64,000 bases of DNA from an uncultured Lutibacter sp. Its GTDB lineage: Bacteria > Bacteroidota > Bacteroidia > Flavobacteriales > Flavobacteriaceae. Every line of letters starts with the position of its first letter. The first letter of the stretch is position 1. Where the stretch lies: the NCBI RefSeq assembly GCF_947495725.1, contig NZ_CANLZZ010000004.1:62001-126000 (forward strand), read 5' to 3'. The notes under the pieces are model-generated. The model had not been told where the DNA came from. It was given only the letters and a program-made list of their open reading frames with translations, and made no database searches. This document shows, one piece after another, positions 8,744-18,700 of the stretch. The position numbers and the translations under genes are program-made.

Positions 8744-8851
8744 AAACTATTAATTTAATAAACTATCTATGCTTATGTTTTAACAAAATATTTGCTTTTT
8801 ACATTTTATTTTTTGTTAGTTCCTATTAACCTAGGTAATAAATTCAAATAA

Positions 8852-8880
8852 AAAAAAGAGGATATAATATCCTCTTTTTT
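8852..8880 (-). terminator. Terminator after the S9 peptidase gene
   Basis: Hairpin AAGAGGATATAATATCCTCTT flanked by A- and T-runs, 20 bases past the peptidase stop codon. Confidence 0.85.
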
Positions 8881-8899
8881 AATTAATTAATTTTAATAA

Positions 8900-11059
8900 T
8901 TACTCTTTTATATTCTCAAGATCAAACAAAAAGGCATAGGTTAATGCTGTTCTTTTATAGCGTTCAAATCGTCCTGAAGCACCTCCGTGACCTGTTTCCA
9001 TATTGCAGTCCATTAATAAAATATTATCGTCTGTTTTTAACTCTCTTAATTTAGCAATCCATTTAGCTGGCTCCCAATATTGCACTTGACTATCCCAATA
9101 ACCTGTTGTAATTAAAATATTAGGATAATCCTTAGCTTCCACGTTATCATATGGTGAATATGATTTCATATAATCATAATATTCTTTATCCTTAGGATTC
9201 CCCCATTCATCAAATTCAAAGGTGGTTAACGGTATTGTTTCATCTAACATTGTGGATACAACATCAACAAATGGAACCGCTGCCACTACTCCATTCCATA
9301 AATCTGGTTTCATATTTAATATTGCTCCCATCAACAATCCTCCTGCACTTCCTCCGTAAGCGTATAAATGATCTGAGCTAGTAAATCCTTCATTTATTAA
9401 AAATTCTCCTACATTAATAAAATCTGTAAATGTATTTTTCTTTTTTAATAGTTTACCATCTTCATACCATTCTCTACCCATTTCTTGTCCTCCACGTATA
9501 TGCGCAATAGCATACACAAAGCCTCTATCTAAAAGACTTAATCTTGTTGAACTAAAAGTTGGCTCAATACTATTACCATAAGAACCATATGCATATAATA
9601 ATAGTGGTGTTTTTGAACTTTTAATGGTTCCTTTTTTATATACTAATGAAATTGGAACTTTTGTACCATCATTAGCTGTTGCGAACAAACGCTCCGAAAC
9701 ATATTTCTCTGGTGAAAAATCACTATTAAGTACTTCTTGTTGTTTTAAAAGCACTTGTTGTTTTGTGCTCATATTATATTCAAAAGTACTAGACGGGGTA
9801 GTTAAAGATGAATAATTATAACGCAAAATTTCTGTATCAAAATCTAAATTAGATGTTGTACTTGCCAAATATGCAGGATCATTAAATTTTAAATAATGCT
9901 CATCGCCATTCCACTTTTTAACTCTGATTGCCGATAATCCATCTATACGTTCAGAAACTACTAAGTAATTCTTAAAAATATCAAACCCTTGAAGTAAAAT
10001 ATCTTTTCTATGTGCAATAACATCAATCCAATTTTCTTTTGTAGTTTTCGAAATTGGCGTTTTAACTAATTTAAAATTAGTTGCATTTAAATTTGTTCTT
10101 ATAAAAAAGCTATTTTCAAAATGATCAACGTAATACAACAAATCCTTTTCTCGAGGTTGTATCACCTTCCACTCTCCATCAATGTTATCTGCATCTAAAT
10201 ATCTAAATTCTGTAGAAAGTGTTTGACTACTATAAATCATTAAATACTTTTTAGATTTAGTTTTGTAAACTCCACAGCTAAAAGTATCGTCCTTTTCTTC
10301 AAAAACCAACTCATCATCTGCTTGTTTGGTACCTAAAACATGTTTATAAATTCTGTAAGTCCTTAAGGTAATTGGATCTTTTGTTGTATAATAAACAACC
10401 TTATTATTATTGGCCCAAGTGGTTCCACCACTGGTATTACTCAATACATCGGGTAATAACTCACCTGTTTCTAAATTTTTAAAATAAATAGTGTATTGTC
10501 GTCTCGAAACTGTATCAATTCCATAAGCAAGTAATTTATTATCCGGACTTACAGAGCGACTACCAATTCCATAATATGAAAATCCTTTAGCAAGTTCTGG
10601 ACCGTTTAACAAAATCTCTTCCAAAGCACCATCATTTAGTTGTTTTCTGCAATAAAGGGCATAGTCGCCTCCTTCTTCAAAACGGGTATAATATGAATAA
10701 CCGTTATCATTAACTGGTACAGATTGGTCATCTTTCTTTATTCTCCCAACAATCTCTTTAAACAATTTTTCTTGAAATTCATTTGTATGAGACATTACTT
10801 TTTTTAAATAAGCATTTTCTTCATTTAAATAATTCAATACATCTTGGGTTTGTTCATCTGGATTTTCTGCTTTCTTTTGTTCGTCACTTAAGCGCATCCA
10901 AAAATAGTTATCAATACGAGTATCATCGTGAATTATTAATTTTTCTGGAATTATTTTAGCTTGAGGTTTCATTACGTTTGTGTTTGAATTTTCTTTTTTC
11001 TGATTACAACCAACAAAAATAAATAAAGACAACAAAAAATAATAGATTGAGTGTTTCAT
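8900..11059 (-). CDS. S9 family oligopeptidase (protease II / oligopeptidase B like), lipoprotein
   Basis: A 719-residue serine peptidase of the prolyl-oligopeptidase family that cleaves short peptides, in the oligopeptidase B branch often specific for basic residues. The N-terminus MKHSIYYFLLSLFIFVGC is a lipoprotein signal, so the enzyme is exported. A beta-propeller domain (about 70-440) gates the catalytic alpha/beta-hydrolase domain. The catalytic Ser is in YGGSAGGLLMGA, the Asp in TTGYWDSQVQYWEPAKW and the His in METGHGGASGRFERY. It stands alone with its own -7 element (11089-11096) and terminator. Substrate specificity is inferred from family. Confidence 0.93.
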   Translation of the reverse strand: MKHSIYYFLLSLFIFVGCNQKKENSNTNVMKPQAKIIPEKLIIHDDTRIDNYFWMRLSDEQKKAENPDEQTQDVLNYLNEENAYLKKVMSHTNEFQEKLFKEIVGRIKKDDQSVPVNDNGYSYYTRFEEGGDYALYCRKQLNDGALEEILLNGPELAKGFSYYGIGSRSVSPDNKLLAYGIDTVSRRQYTIYFKNLETGELLPDVLSNTSGGTTWANNNKVVYYTTKDPITLRTYRIYKHVLGTKQADDELVFEEKDDTFSCGVYKTKSKKYLMIYSSQTLSTEFRYLDADNIDGEWKVIQPREKDLLYYVDHFENSFFIRTNLNATNFKLVKTPISKTTKENWIDVIAHRKDILLQGFDIFKNYLVVSERIDGLSAIRVKKWNGDEHYLKFNDPAYLASTTSNLDFDTEILRYNYSSLTTPSSTFEYNMSTKQQVLLKQQEVLNSDFSPEKYVSERLFATANDGTKVPISLVYKKGTIKSSKTPLLLYAYGSYGNSIEPTFSSTRLSLLDRGFVYAIAHIRGGQEMGREWYEDGKLLKKKNTFTDFINVGEFLINEGFTSSDHLYAYGGSAGGLLMGAILNMKPDLWNGVVAAVPFVDVVSTMLDETIPLTTFEFDEWGNPKDKEYYDYMKSYSPYDNVEAKDYPNILITTGYWDSQVQYWEPAKWIAKLRELKTDDNILLMDCNMETGHGGASGRFERYKRTALTYAFLFDLENIKE

Positions 11060-11088
11060 ATAATATAAATATTAATTTTATAAAGGTT

Positions 11089-11096
11089 CAAAAGTA
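11089..11096 (-). promoter_or_regulatory. -7 promoter element of the S9 peptidase gene
   Basis: Minus-strand TACTTTTG, a perfect TAnnTTTG, 29 bases before the start codon. Confidence 0.55.
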
Positions 11097-11214
11097 CATA
11101 AATTTCACAGTTACTAAAATAGTGAATTAATAATTAGTGATTTATTTATTTTGAATTAAAATAACAATTCCAAAAATTGTAATATTTTAGTTGGTAATTA
11201 TAAAATTATATAAA

Positions 11215-11685
11215 ATGAAAAAAATAATATTTCTTTGGATAGCGTGCGTGCTAGTGATGGCCTGTAACAATGATTTAAAAAAAACAAATATTAATAGTAA
11301 TACATTTGATGAAGAATTAGCCAAAGAAATTGGTGCAGATGACTATGGAATGAAAAAATATGTAATCGCATTTTTAAAAAGAGGTCCAAATAAAAGTCAA
11401 GATTCCACAACCGCATCAAATTTACAAAGGGCGCACATGGATAATATTTCTAAATTGGCAAAAGAAGGAAAACTTGTATTAGCAGGTCCTTTTTTTGGAA
11501 ATGATGACTTAAGAGGAATTTACATTTTTAATACTTCAACAATAGAAGAGGCTAAACAATTAACAGAAACAGACCCGGCTATTAAAGCTGGAACACTAAC
11601 AATGGAGTTAAAAGAATGGTATGGTTCTGCTGCTTTAATGTTACTAAACGATTTTCACAAAAAAGTTACTAAAATTGAGATATAA
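11215..11685 (+). CDS. YCII-domain lipoprotein
   Basis: A 156-residue protein starting at ATG 11215; the in-frame codons upstream would only add residues before a clear lipoprotein signal, MKKIIFLWIACVLVMACNND. The rest is a YCII-related (YciI-like) ferredoxin-fold domain. It contains KKYVIAFLKRGPN at its start, the conserved HMDNISKLAKEGKLVLAGPF and the final TDPAIKAG segment. YCII proteins bind small molecules or act as accessory enzymes; no specific reaction can be given. An exported YCII domain is less usual than the cytoplasmic form. The gene shares a terminator with the small convergent gene at 11734. Confidence 0.85.
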   Translation: MKKIIFLWIACVLVMACNNDLKKTNINSNTFDEELAKEIGADDYGMKKYVIAFLKRGPNKSQDSTTASNLQRAHMDNISKLAKEGKLVLAGPFFGNDDLRGIYIFNTSTIEEAKQLTETDPAIKAGTLTMELKEWYGSAALMLLNDFHKKVTKIEI

Positions 11686-11686
11686 A

Positions 11687-11718
11687 AAAAGCCGAACAAA
11701 TTTGTTCGGCTTTTTAAT
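11687..11718. terminator. Bidirectional terminator
   Basis: AAAGCCGAACAAATTTGTTCGGCTTT, A-run on one side and T-run on the other, between the YCII gene (plus) and the 37-codon gene (minus). Confidence 0.9.
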
Positions 11719-11733
11719 TAATTTTAATTGTTA

Positions 11734-11847
11734 TTAAAATCCAAATCTTCTTTTATTATTCCAAACTGAACCTTTTGAATTTCTGAAGTCTACTGCAACT
11801 CCTTTTCTCCTATTATCCTGATTTTTGTTTTTCTTTGCTATCTTCAT
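11734..11847 (-). CDS. Small basic protein of 37 residues
   Basis: A 37-codon frame from ATG 11847 to TAA 11734. The peptide begins MKIAKKNKNQDNRRKGVAVD and ends SKGSVWNNKRRFGF, so it is very basic with a Lys/Arg/Asn-rich head and an aromatic-basic tail. Three things support a real gene: a perfect -7 element on the same strand 20 bases upstream, a terminator just past its stop, and no other gene in the 300-base gap it occupies. The charge suggests RNA, ribosome or DNA binding, but I do not recognise the family. Confidence 0.6.
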   Translation of the reverse strand: MKIAKKNKNQDNRRKGVAVDFRNSKGSVWNNKRRFGF

Positions 11848-11866
11848 TTTTCATTTATTTAGGCTG

Positions 11867-11874
11867 CAAAATTA
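11867..11874 (-). promoter_or_regulatory. -7 promoter element of the 37-codon gene
   Basis: Minus-strand TAATTTTG, a perfect TAnnTTTG, 20 bases before the ATG at 11847. Confidence 0.6.
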
Positions 11875-11950
11875 CACCCTAATAAAAGATATTTAACTAA
11901 CAACTTAATCTTAAAAAATTATTACTCTATAAATAAAAACTATTAGAATA

Positions 11951-11984
11951 AAAAAGAGCCAAATAAAATTATTTGGCTCTTTAA
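11951..11984 (-). terminator. Terminator after the TonB receptor gene
   Basis: AAAGAGCCAAATAA / TTATTTGGCTCTTT hairpin, 18 bases past the receptor stop codon. Confidence 0.85.
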
Positions 11985-12000
11985 AATATACATTTTTTAT

Positions 12001-13815
12001 TTAATAGACACTATATTTTAAACCAAGCATCATGTTTCCTTTTGGCATAGGAACTAAATTAGTTTCAGTATAAATTGCATTAAAAATATTGTTGGCTGCT
12101 AATGATAATTGTAAGCCTGTGTTTAACGTAGCTAATAATTTAGCATCTACAACATTGTAACTTGTTCCATCTGTTCTTTCAACATACCTATAAGATATAT
12201 TTTGATTGAATGTTTTACTTATTTTAGCGTTTAATCCTGACGTAAATTGATGCTTAATACTATTAAGTGAATATCTTGTATACTGAACATTTTCATCTTT
12301 TATATCATCATCAATAAAACTGTATCCAATTTTAAATGATTGGTTTAAACCTCCAACATTAAAGTTGTGTTGAATATTTGTTTCAAATCCTTGAGTTATT
12401 ACTTTGCTAAAGTTTCTAGTTTGCCATTTATCTTCTTCATTATCTTTAGTCCAATCAATTAAATCATCTGATTTTCTATTAAAAAATGCAATATCAATAT
12501 TAAAGCCATTATTAGTAAATTTAATTCCTAATTCTTCCGCCAATGCCGATTCTGGTTGTAAATCTGCATTTCCTAATGTAGTTGGGCCTACATAATATAA
12601 ATCAGTAAAAGTTGGTACTCTATAAGTATAACCAATATTTCCATATAATTTAAACGAATCAGAAAAACGATAACCAGCATCAATTCCCGGAAATGCCTGT
12701 GAATCAAAATCCGAATAATAACTAATTGCAATTCCAGGAGTAATATCTAGTTTTTCGTCTAGTAATTCAAAACGATGTTCCAAAAATCCAGTTATTGCCG
12801 TTCTATTATGATCTCCCAAATTATTACTAACTAAGAAAACCCGTGCAACATCAATACCTACTCCTGTTTTCCCTAATTTTGAATTTAAGACAAGGTTGGT
12901 TTCGGCACCTATTTTATTTGAAATATGTAAATTTCTAAATGCAGGTGGATTGTGTCTTAAAAACAAATACATATCTTGATTTCTTCTCCAATAAACACGA
13001 GGTTTTATGGTGACACTATTTGCATTAAAAGTAGTACCCAAAGAAACTAAACTTGTTTGGGTTTCTTCGTATTGATCTTTATAATCCGGACTTGCATAAA
13101 ATCCATTTGCACCAAATTTTCTTTGTGTAAAAGAAGATACTAAGCTGTATTTTTTAATATTTGCTTTAAAAAATGCCGAAACATTTTCAAAATCGGTATT
13201 AAAACGATATCCTTCGGACTCTTGATAACCAATTGAGGCAAATAAACTTGAATTATCAAATTTTTGACTAAATGCTGCCTCTGTTTTTATGTTTTCATAA
13301 GAACCATAATGAGCATTTATATTTAATCCATTTTCAATTACATTTTTAGTCACAATATTAATTGCTCCAGTAAAAGCATTTTGCCCATAAATTCTTGCTG
13401 CAGGACCTTTTATAACTTCAATTCTTTCAATATTATCTAACGAAATAATGGCGTTCATACTATGATGTCCTGTTTGTACATCATCCATTTTAACACCATC
13501 AATTAAAACCAATGTTTGATCAAAATTTCCACCTCTAATATATAAATCTGATTGCATTCCATCGGTACCTCTCTTTCTAATATCTATACCAGCAATATTT
13601 TGTAGTAAATCAGCTACATTTGTCGCTGCACTTTTAATTATTTCATCTGAAGTTAATAAGGTTATTGTTCTAGATGTTTTCGAAAAAGGCATTGTTATCC
13701 TATTCGATGTTATTGTAATCTCTTTTAAGGTGTCTCTTTTCTTAGATTCCTCTTGTGCATTAGTCTGAATAACATAAAAAAACGCAAAAATTATTATCGA
13801 AACTTTAATTTTCAT
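12001..13815 (-). CDS. TonB-dependent outer-membrane receptor
   Basis: A 604-residue receptor that imports a scarce nutrient through the outer membrane using TonB energy. A signal peptide (MKIKVSIIIFAFFYVIQTNA) is followed by a TonB-box-like ITITSNRI and a plug domain (about 45-150). The plug shows ADLLQNIAGIDIRKRG, DLYIRGGNFDQTLVLIDG and RIEVIKGPAARIYG. A 22-strand-type barrel follows, ending LGLKYSVY with the expected C-terminal aromatic. The length is BtuB-like, but no cobalamin riboswitch precedes it. The gene is divergent from a MocR regulator, with a -7 element at 13838-13845 and repeated GTCCGG motifs in between, so that regulator probably controls it. Substrate unknown. Confidence 0.92.
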   Translation of the reverse strand: MKIKVSIIIFAFFYVIQTNAQEESKKRDTLKEITITSNRITMPFSKTSRTITLLTSDEIIKSAATNVADLLQNIAGIDIRKRGTDGMQSDLYIRGGNFDQTLVLIDGVKMDDVQTGHHSMNAIISLDNIERIEVIKGPAARIYGQNAFTGAINIVTKNVIENGLNINAHYGSYENIKTEAAFSQKFDNSSLFASIGYQESEGYRFNTDFENVSAFFKANIKKYSLVSSFTQRKFGANGFYASPDYKDQYEETQTSLVSLGTTFNANSVTIKPRVYWRRNQDMYLFLRHNPPAFRNLHISNKIGAETNLVLNSKLGKTGVGIDVARVFLVSNNLGDHNRTAITGFLEHRFELLDEKLDITPGIAISYYSDFDSQAFPGIDAGYRFSDSFKLYGNIGYTYRVPTFTDLYYVGPTTLGNADLQPESALAEELGIKFTNNGFNIDIAFFNRKSDDLIDWTKDNEEDKWQTRNFSKVITQGFETNIQHNFNVGGLNQSFKIGYSFIDDDIKDENVQYTRYSLNSIKHQFTSGLNAKISKTFNQNISYRYVERTDGTSYNVVDAKLLATLNTGLQLSLAANNIFNAIYTETNLVPMPKGNMMLGLKYSVY

Positions 13816-13837
13816 AAATAGTGATTTAAAAACGCTG

Positions 13838-13900
13838 CAAAAGTACTAACTTTCCGGACGATTAAAATAGTCCAGTTTTAAAATGTTAGATAGTCCGGTT
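13838..13900. promoter_or_regulatory. Receptor promoter with repeated (A)GTCC(A/G)G motifs, candidate MocR operator
   Basis: On the minus strand TACTTTTG (plus-strand positions 13838-13845) is a perfect -7 element for the receptor. Just upstream of it lies an inverted GTCCGG (CCGGAC, 13854-13859). Two direct repeats follow on the plus strand, ATAGTCCAGTT (13867-13877) and ATAGTCCGGTT (13890-13900), spaced 23 bases apart. The second falls within the first codons of the MocR gene. Paired direct repeats about two helical turns apart are typical operators of the MocR family. Confidence 0.45.
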
Positions 13901-15382
13901 AATACTCTTTTTAAACAATTAATAAGATTAGACAAATCTTTACCACAACCTTTATATATACAAGCTTCAGGGCAAATTATAAATGCTATACAACGTAATT
14001 ATTTAACCAAAGGTACAATTCTTCCCGGTACGCGTATATTAAGTAAATTATTAAAAATTCACAGAAATACTGCAGTTGCAATATATGATGAATTAGCCTC
14101 ACAAGGTTGGGTAGAAATTATCCCAAATAAAGGCACATTTGTTTTAGAACCAGAAAAAAAAACAGCAAAAATAAAAGCAACCTCTCAAAAAATAAATGAC
14201 GCCTATTCCTACGCTAAAACAACAGGGTTTCCTTTTCAAAAGTCATTTCATTTAGCGTCAACAGTTCAATTTACAAATGCAAAATATATCATTAACGATG
14301 GAAAACCCGATTTGCGCTTACATCCTGTACATCAATTTACAAGATGGTACAGTACAGCAATGAAACGAAAAACATTAATAAATAAATGGAACAAATCAGA
14401 CGAGTTTTTCAATTCTTTATTTAAAACTCAATTATGTAATTACTTAAATGCAACCAGAGGTTTCCATATTAGTCCAAAAAATCTAATAAATACGCGTAGT
14501 ACCGAAATGAGTTTGTACATTGTTTCGCAACTTTTATTAAAACAAAACGATGTTGTATTAGTAGGACACTTAAGTAATTATGCATCTAATATGATTTTTC
14601 AAGAAATAGGTGCAAACATAAAAACAATTCCTAGTGATAGTAATGGTTTAGATATTCAGTATATAAAAAAACATTTTGTAAAGAACAGCATAAGATGTGT
14701 TTATATATGCGCTCACAGAGATTATCCTACAGTTGTTACATTAAGTGCTGAACGTAGATTAGAACTATTAAAACTAGCTACAGAATACGGTTTCGCTATA
14801 ATAGAGGATGATTATGATTACGATTTTCAGTATGAAGGTTCTGCAATGTTACCTATGGCTAGCGCAGATGCAAATGGTATGGTTATTTATTTAGGAAAAC
14901 TTGGACAGTCCTTATTTCCAAGTTTTCAAACAGGATTTGTAGTTGCTCCAGAAAATTTAATTTCTGAGGCTAAAAATTATTTAGAATTAATTGATAAACA
15001 AGGTGATTTAATACAAGAACAAATGCTTTCAGAATTAATTAATGAAGGTGAAATTTATCGCTTAATGAAAAAGAATATAGTAATTTATAAAAAAAGACGA
15101 GATTATATATGCAATCTTTTAACAATCTATTTTTCAGAATTTGCTCAATGGGAAATCCCTTCTGGAGGATTAGCTATATGGTTACGGTTCGATCCTAAAG
15201 TATCGTTATTAAAACTTGCTAATGAAGCCGAAAAAAATAATTTATTCCTACCAAAAACAATTCTATATCAAAATAAAAACATTTGTGCAATTCGTTTTGG
15301 ATTTGGACATCTAAATGAAGACGAAATAAAACCTGTTATTAAAATATTAAAAACAGCTTATAATAAAGTAATTCTAAAATAA
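13883..15382 (+). CDS. MocR family (GntR-HTH plus aminotransferase-like) regulator
   Basis: A 499-residue transcription factor. The N-terminal winged helix of GntR type (about 20-95) shows LPGTRILSKLLKIHRNTAVA and YDELASQGWVEIIPNKGTFV. The rest is a fold-I aminotransferase-like domain that in family members binds PLP as an effector. The cofactor-ring motif EDDYDYDFQYEG is intact. The normal Schiff-base lysine segment (G-S-x-S-K-T-L-x-P) reads YLGKLGQSLFPSFQTGF, placing Gln where Lys is expected, so PLP may not be covalently held. Divergent from a TonB receptor, its likely target. Start: ATG at 13883, close to the repeats, so it may be autoregulated. Confidence 0.88.
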   Translation: MLDSPVNTLFKQLIRLDKSLPQPLYIQASGQIINAIQRNYLTKGTILPGTRILSKLLKIHRNTAVAIYDELASQGWVEIIPNKGTFVLEPEKKTAKIKATSQKINDAYSYAKTTGFPFQKSFHLASTVQFTNAKYIINDGKPDLRLHPVHQFTRWYSTAMKRKTLINKWNKSDEFFNSLFKTQLCNYLNATRGFHISPKNLINTRSTEMSLYIVSQLLLKQNDVVLVGHLSNYASNMIFQEIGANIKTIPSDSNGLDIQYIKKHFVKNSIRCVYICAHRDYPTVVTLSAERRLELLKLATEYGFAIIEDDYDYDFQYEGSAMLPMASADANGMVIYLGKLGQSLFPSFQTGFVVAPENLISEAKNYLELIDKQGDLIQEQMLSELINEGEIYRLMKKNIVIYKKRRDYICNLLTIYFSEFAQWEIPSGGLAIWLRFDPKVSLLKLANEAEKNNLFLPKTILYQNKNICAIRFGFGHLNEDEIKPVIKILKTAYNKVILK

Positions 15383-15412
15383 AAAAGTCGGACAATTGTC
15401 CGACTTTTTTAT
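15381..15412. terminator. Bidirectional terminator
   Basis: AAAAAGTCGGACAATTGTCC plus GACTTTTTT: a perfect hairpin with runs on both sides, shared by the MocR gene (plus) and the DUF3467 gene (minus). Confidence 0.9.
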
Positions 15413-15418
15413 TTTAAT

Positions 15419-15733
15419 CTATGCCTCTCCAGTGGGACCAAAATTCATTGGTATTGGAGGTTGTTCATAATCTTTTATCTCTCCGTGACTTTTTTCAAAC
15501 CTATTCACATTATCTGCTAAAGCCTTTACAAGTCTTTTTGCATGTTGAGGTGTTAATATTATTCGCGACTTAACCTTAGCTTTTGGTTGCCCAGGCATTA
15601 CGCTAATAAAATCAACTATAAACTCTGAAACTGAATGATTAATAATTGCTAAATTAGAATATGTTCCTTCAGCAGTTTTATCATCTAATTCAATATTTAA
15701 TTGCCCCTCTTTGTTCGATTTTCCGTCACTCAT
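15419..15733 (-). CDS. DUF3467 family protein
   Basis: A 104-residue soluble protein matching the DUF3467 family, widespread in Bacteroidota and of unknown function. Recognisable parts are GTYSNLAIINHSVSEFIVDF, a central VMPGQPKAKVKSRIILTPQH and the helical AKRLVKALADNVNRFE, ending in a Pro-rich tail. The start ATG lies only two bases after the rpoC stop codon, so it is almost certainly translated from the end of the rpoBC transcript. That position next to RNA polymerase genes is suggestive but proves nothing. Confidence 0.9.
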   Translation of the reverse strand: MSDGKSNKEGQLNIELDDKTAEGTYSNLAIINHSVSEFIVDFISVMPGQPKAKVKSRIILTPQHAKRLVKALADNVNRFEKSHGEIKDYEQPPIPMNFGPTGEA

Positions 15734-15735
15734 AA

Positions 15736-18700
15736 TTAAAAGCTTGAATCCATTTCTTCCTTAGAACCTACAATAATATTATCATAAATTCTCATACCTG
15801 TACCGGCTGGAATTCTCTTACCAACAATTACATTTTCTTTCAATCCTTCTAAATCATCAACTTTACCGCTAACCGCAGCTTCATTCAACACTTTAGTTGT
15901 TTCTTGGAAAGATGCAGCAGAAATAAATGATTTAGTTTGTAAAGAAGCTCTTGTAATACCTTGAAGTATTTGTTCAGCCGTTGCCGGTTGAGCTTCTCTA
16001 GCTACAACTAATGATTTATCTTCTCGTCTTAGTACAGAATTTTCATCTCTTAATTGACGTGCTGTTACAATTTGTCCTTCTTTTAGATTAACAGAATCTC
16101 CAGCATTTTCAACTACCTTCATTCCGTAAATATTATCATTTTGCTCAATAAAGTCATTTTTATGAACCAATTGATTCTCTAGGAACAATGTATCTCCAGA
16201 ATCAATAATCCTAACTTTACGCATCATTTGACGAACTACAACTTCAAAGTGCTTGTCATTAATTTTCACCCCTTGTAAACGATATACCTCTTGAATCTCA
16301 TTTACTAAGTACTCTTGTACAGCTGAAGGTCCTTGAATATTTAAAATATCATTAGGCGTTACAGCTCCCTCAGAAAGTGGCATACCCGCTTTAATAAAGT
16401 CATTTTCTTGAACTAAAATTTGATTTGCAAGTTTTACTAAATACTTTTTAACTTCACCTAATTTTGATTCAACAATAATTTCTCTATTACCACGTTTAAT
16501 TTTTCCAAATGAAACAACTCCATCAATTTCAGAAACCACAGCTGGATTAGAAGGATTACGTGCCTCAAATAACTCTGTTACACGTGGTAAACCTCCTGTT
16601 ATATCTCCAGATCTTCCAGATTTACGAGGAATTTTAACAATTGTCATACCTGAAGGTATTTTATCTCCATCTTCAATTATTAAATGCGCACCTACCGGAA
16701 GGTTATATGATCTAATTACATTATCATTATCATCTTTCAATAATAATGTTGGAATCGTCTTTTTATTCTTAGATTCAATAATTACTTTTTCTTGGAAACC
16801 TGTTTGTTCATCAATTTCAACTAAGTAATTAATACCTCTTTCAATATTTTCAAAATGAATAGTTCCACCAAATTCAGAAACAATAACTCCATTAAATGGA
16901 TCCCATTTACAAACTACATCTCCTTTTTTAAGCTTTTGACCATCTGCAACATATATATATGATCCATATGGAATATTGTTTGTACTTAATGTTAACCCAG
17001 ATTTTTCATCAATAACTTTAATTTCAGATGTTCTTGAAATTACAATATCAACTTCTTCACCATCTCCGTCAGTTCCTTTTACGGTTCTTAAATCATCAAT
17101 AATTGCTTTACCTGGATGTTTAGTAGTTAAAGAGTTATTTTCTGAAATATTTCCTGCAACCCCACCAACGTGGAATGTTCTTAACGTTAACTGTGTACCT
17201 GGTTCTCCAATTGATTGTGCTGCAACAACACCAACCGCTTCACCAATTTGCACCATTTTATTAGTAGATAAACTACGTCCATAACATTGTGAACAAATAC
17301 CTTTTTTGGCCTCACAAGTTAAAGCAGAACGTACTTCAACACCATCTATAGCCGAATTTTCAATTGCTTGTGCTATTTCTGAAGAAATTTCCACTCCCGA
17401 TTTTACTAATAACTCGTTAGTTATTGGATCTAAAACATCATGCAATGATACACGTCCAGCAATTCTTTCACTTAAAGATTCTACTATCTCATCATTCTTT
17501 TTAAGTGGTTGTACATTTAATCCTCTTAAAGTTCCACAATCAAATTCGTTTACAATAACATCTTGAGATACATCAACTAAACGACGTGTTAAATAACCAG
17601 CATCTGCTGTTTTTAAAGCCGTATCCGCTAAACCTTTACGAGCACCGTGAGTAGAAATAAAGTATTCTAAAATAGACAATCCTTCTTTAAAGTTAGACAG
17701 AATTGGATTTTCAATAATTTCACCACCACCTGCTGTAGATTTCTTAGGTTTTGCCATTAATCCACGCATACCTGTTAACTGACGAATTTGCTCCTTAGAA
17801 CCCCTTGCACCAGAATCAAGCATCATAAATACAGAGTTAAATCCTTGTTGATCTTCACGTAAACGTTTCATTGAAAGTTCTGTCAAACGATTGTTTGTAG
17901 AACCCCAAATATCAATTACCTGATTGTAACGCTCTTTATTAGTTAACATACCCATATTATAATTAGCCATAATATTGTCAACTTGAGAATTTGCATCAGC
18001 AATCATCGTATGTTTTTCTGGCGGAATAATAATATCACCTAAACTAAATGATAAACCACCACGGAATGCGAACATATATCCCATTCCTTTCATATCATCT
18101 AAGAATTTTCCTGTAGTAGGAACATCGGTAAGTTTTAATACTTTTCCAATAATATCTCTTAATGATTTTTTATTCAATACTTCATTTACAAAACCAGCAG
18201 CTTCAGGAACCACTTCATTAAATAAAACTCTACCTACAGTTGTAGATATAATTTGATTTACTAATTCTCCTTCTTCATTAAAATCTTTTGTTCTAACTTT
18301 AATACTCGCATTTAAGTCTACAGCTTTCTCATTAAAAGCAATAGTAACTTCCTCTGCCGAGTAAAAAGTTAAACCTTCTCCCTTAATTGGATGATCAGGT
18401 GTAGATTTACGTTCTTTTGTCATATAATATAATCCAAGAACCATATCCTGAGAAGGTACAGTAATTGGCGCTCCATTTGCTGGATTCAATATATTATGTG
18501 AACCTAATAAAAGTAATTGACACTCTAAAATAGCTTCAGGTCCCAATGGTAAATGTACAGCCATTTGATCCCCATCAAAATCGGCATTAAATGCCGTACA
18601 CGCTAATGGGTGTAACTGTATAGCTTTTCCTTCAATTAATTTTGGTTGAAAAGCTTGAATACCCAAACGGTGCAAAGTAGGGGCACGGTTTAACATTACA

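Noticed and set aside
13816-13882. Cobalamin riboswitch for a BtuB-like receptor
   Set aside because: The gap is too short and has no B12-box; control by the MocR regulator is likelier.
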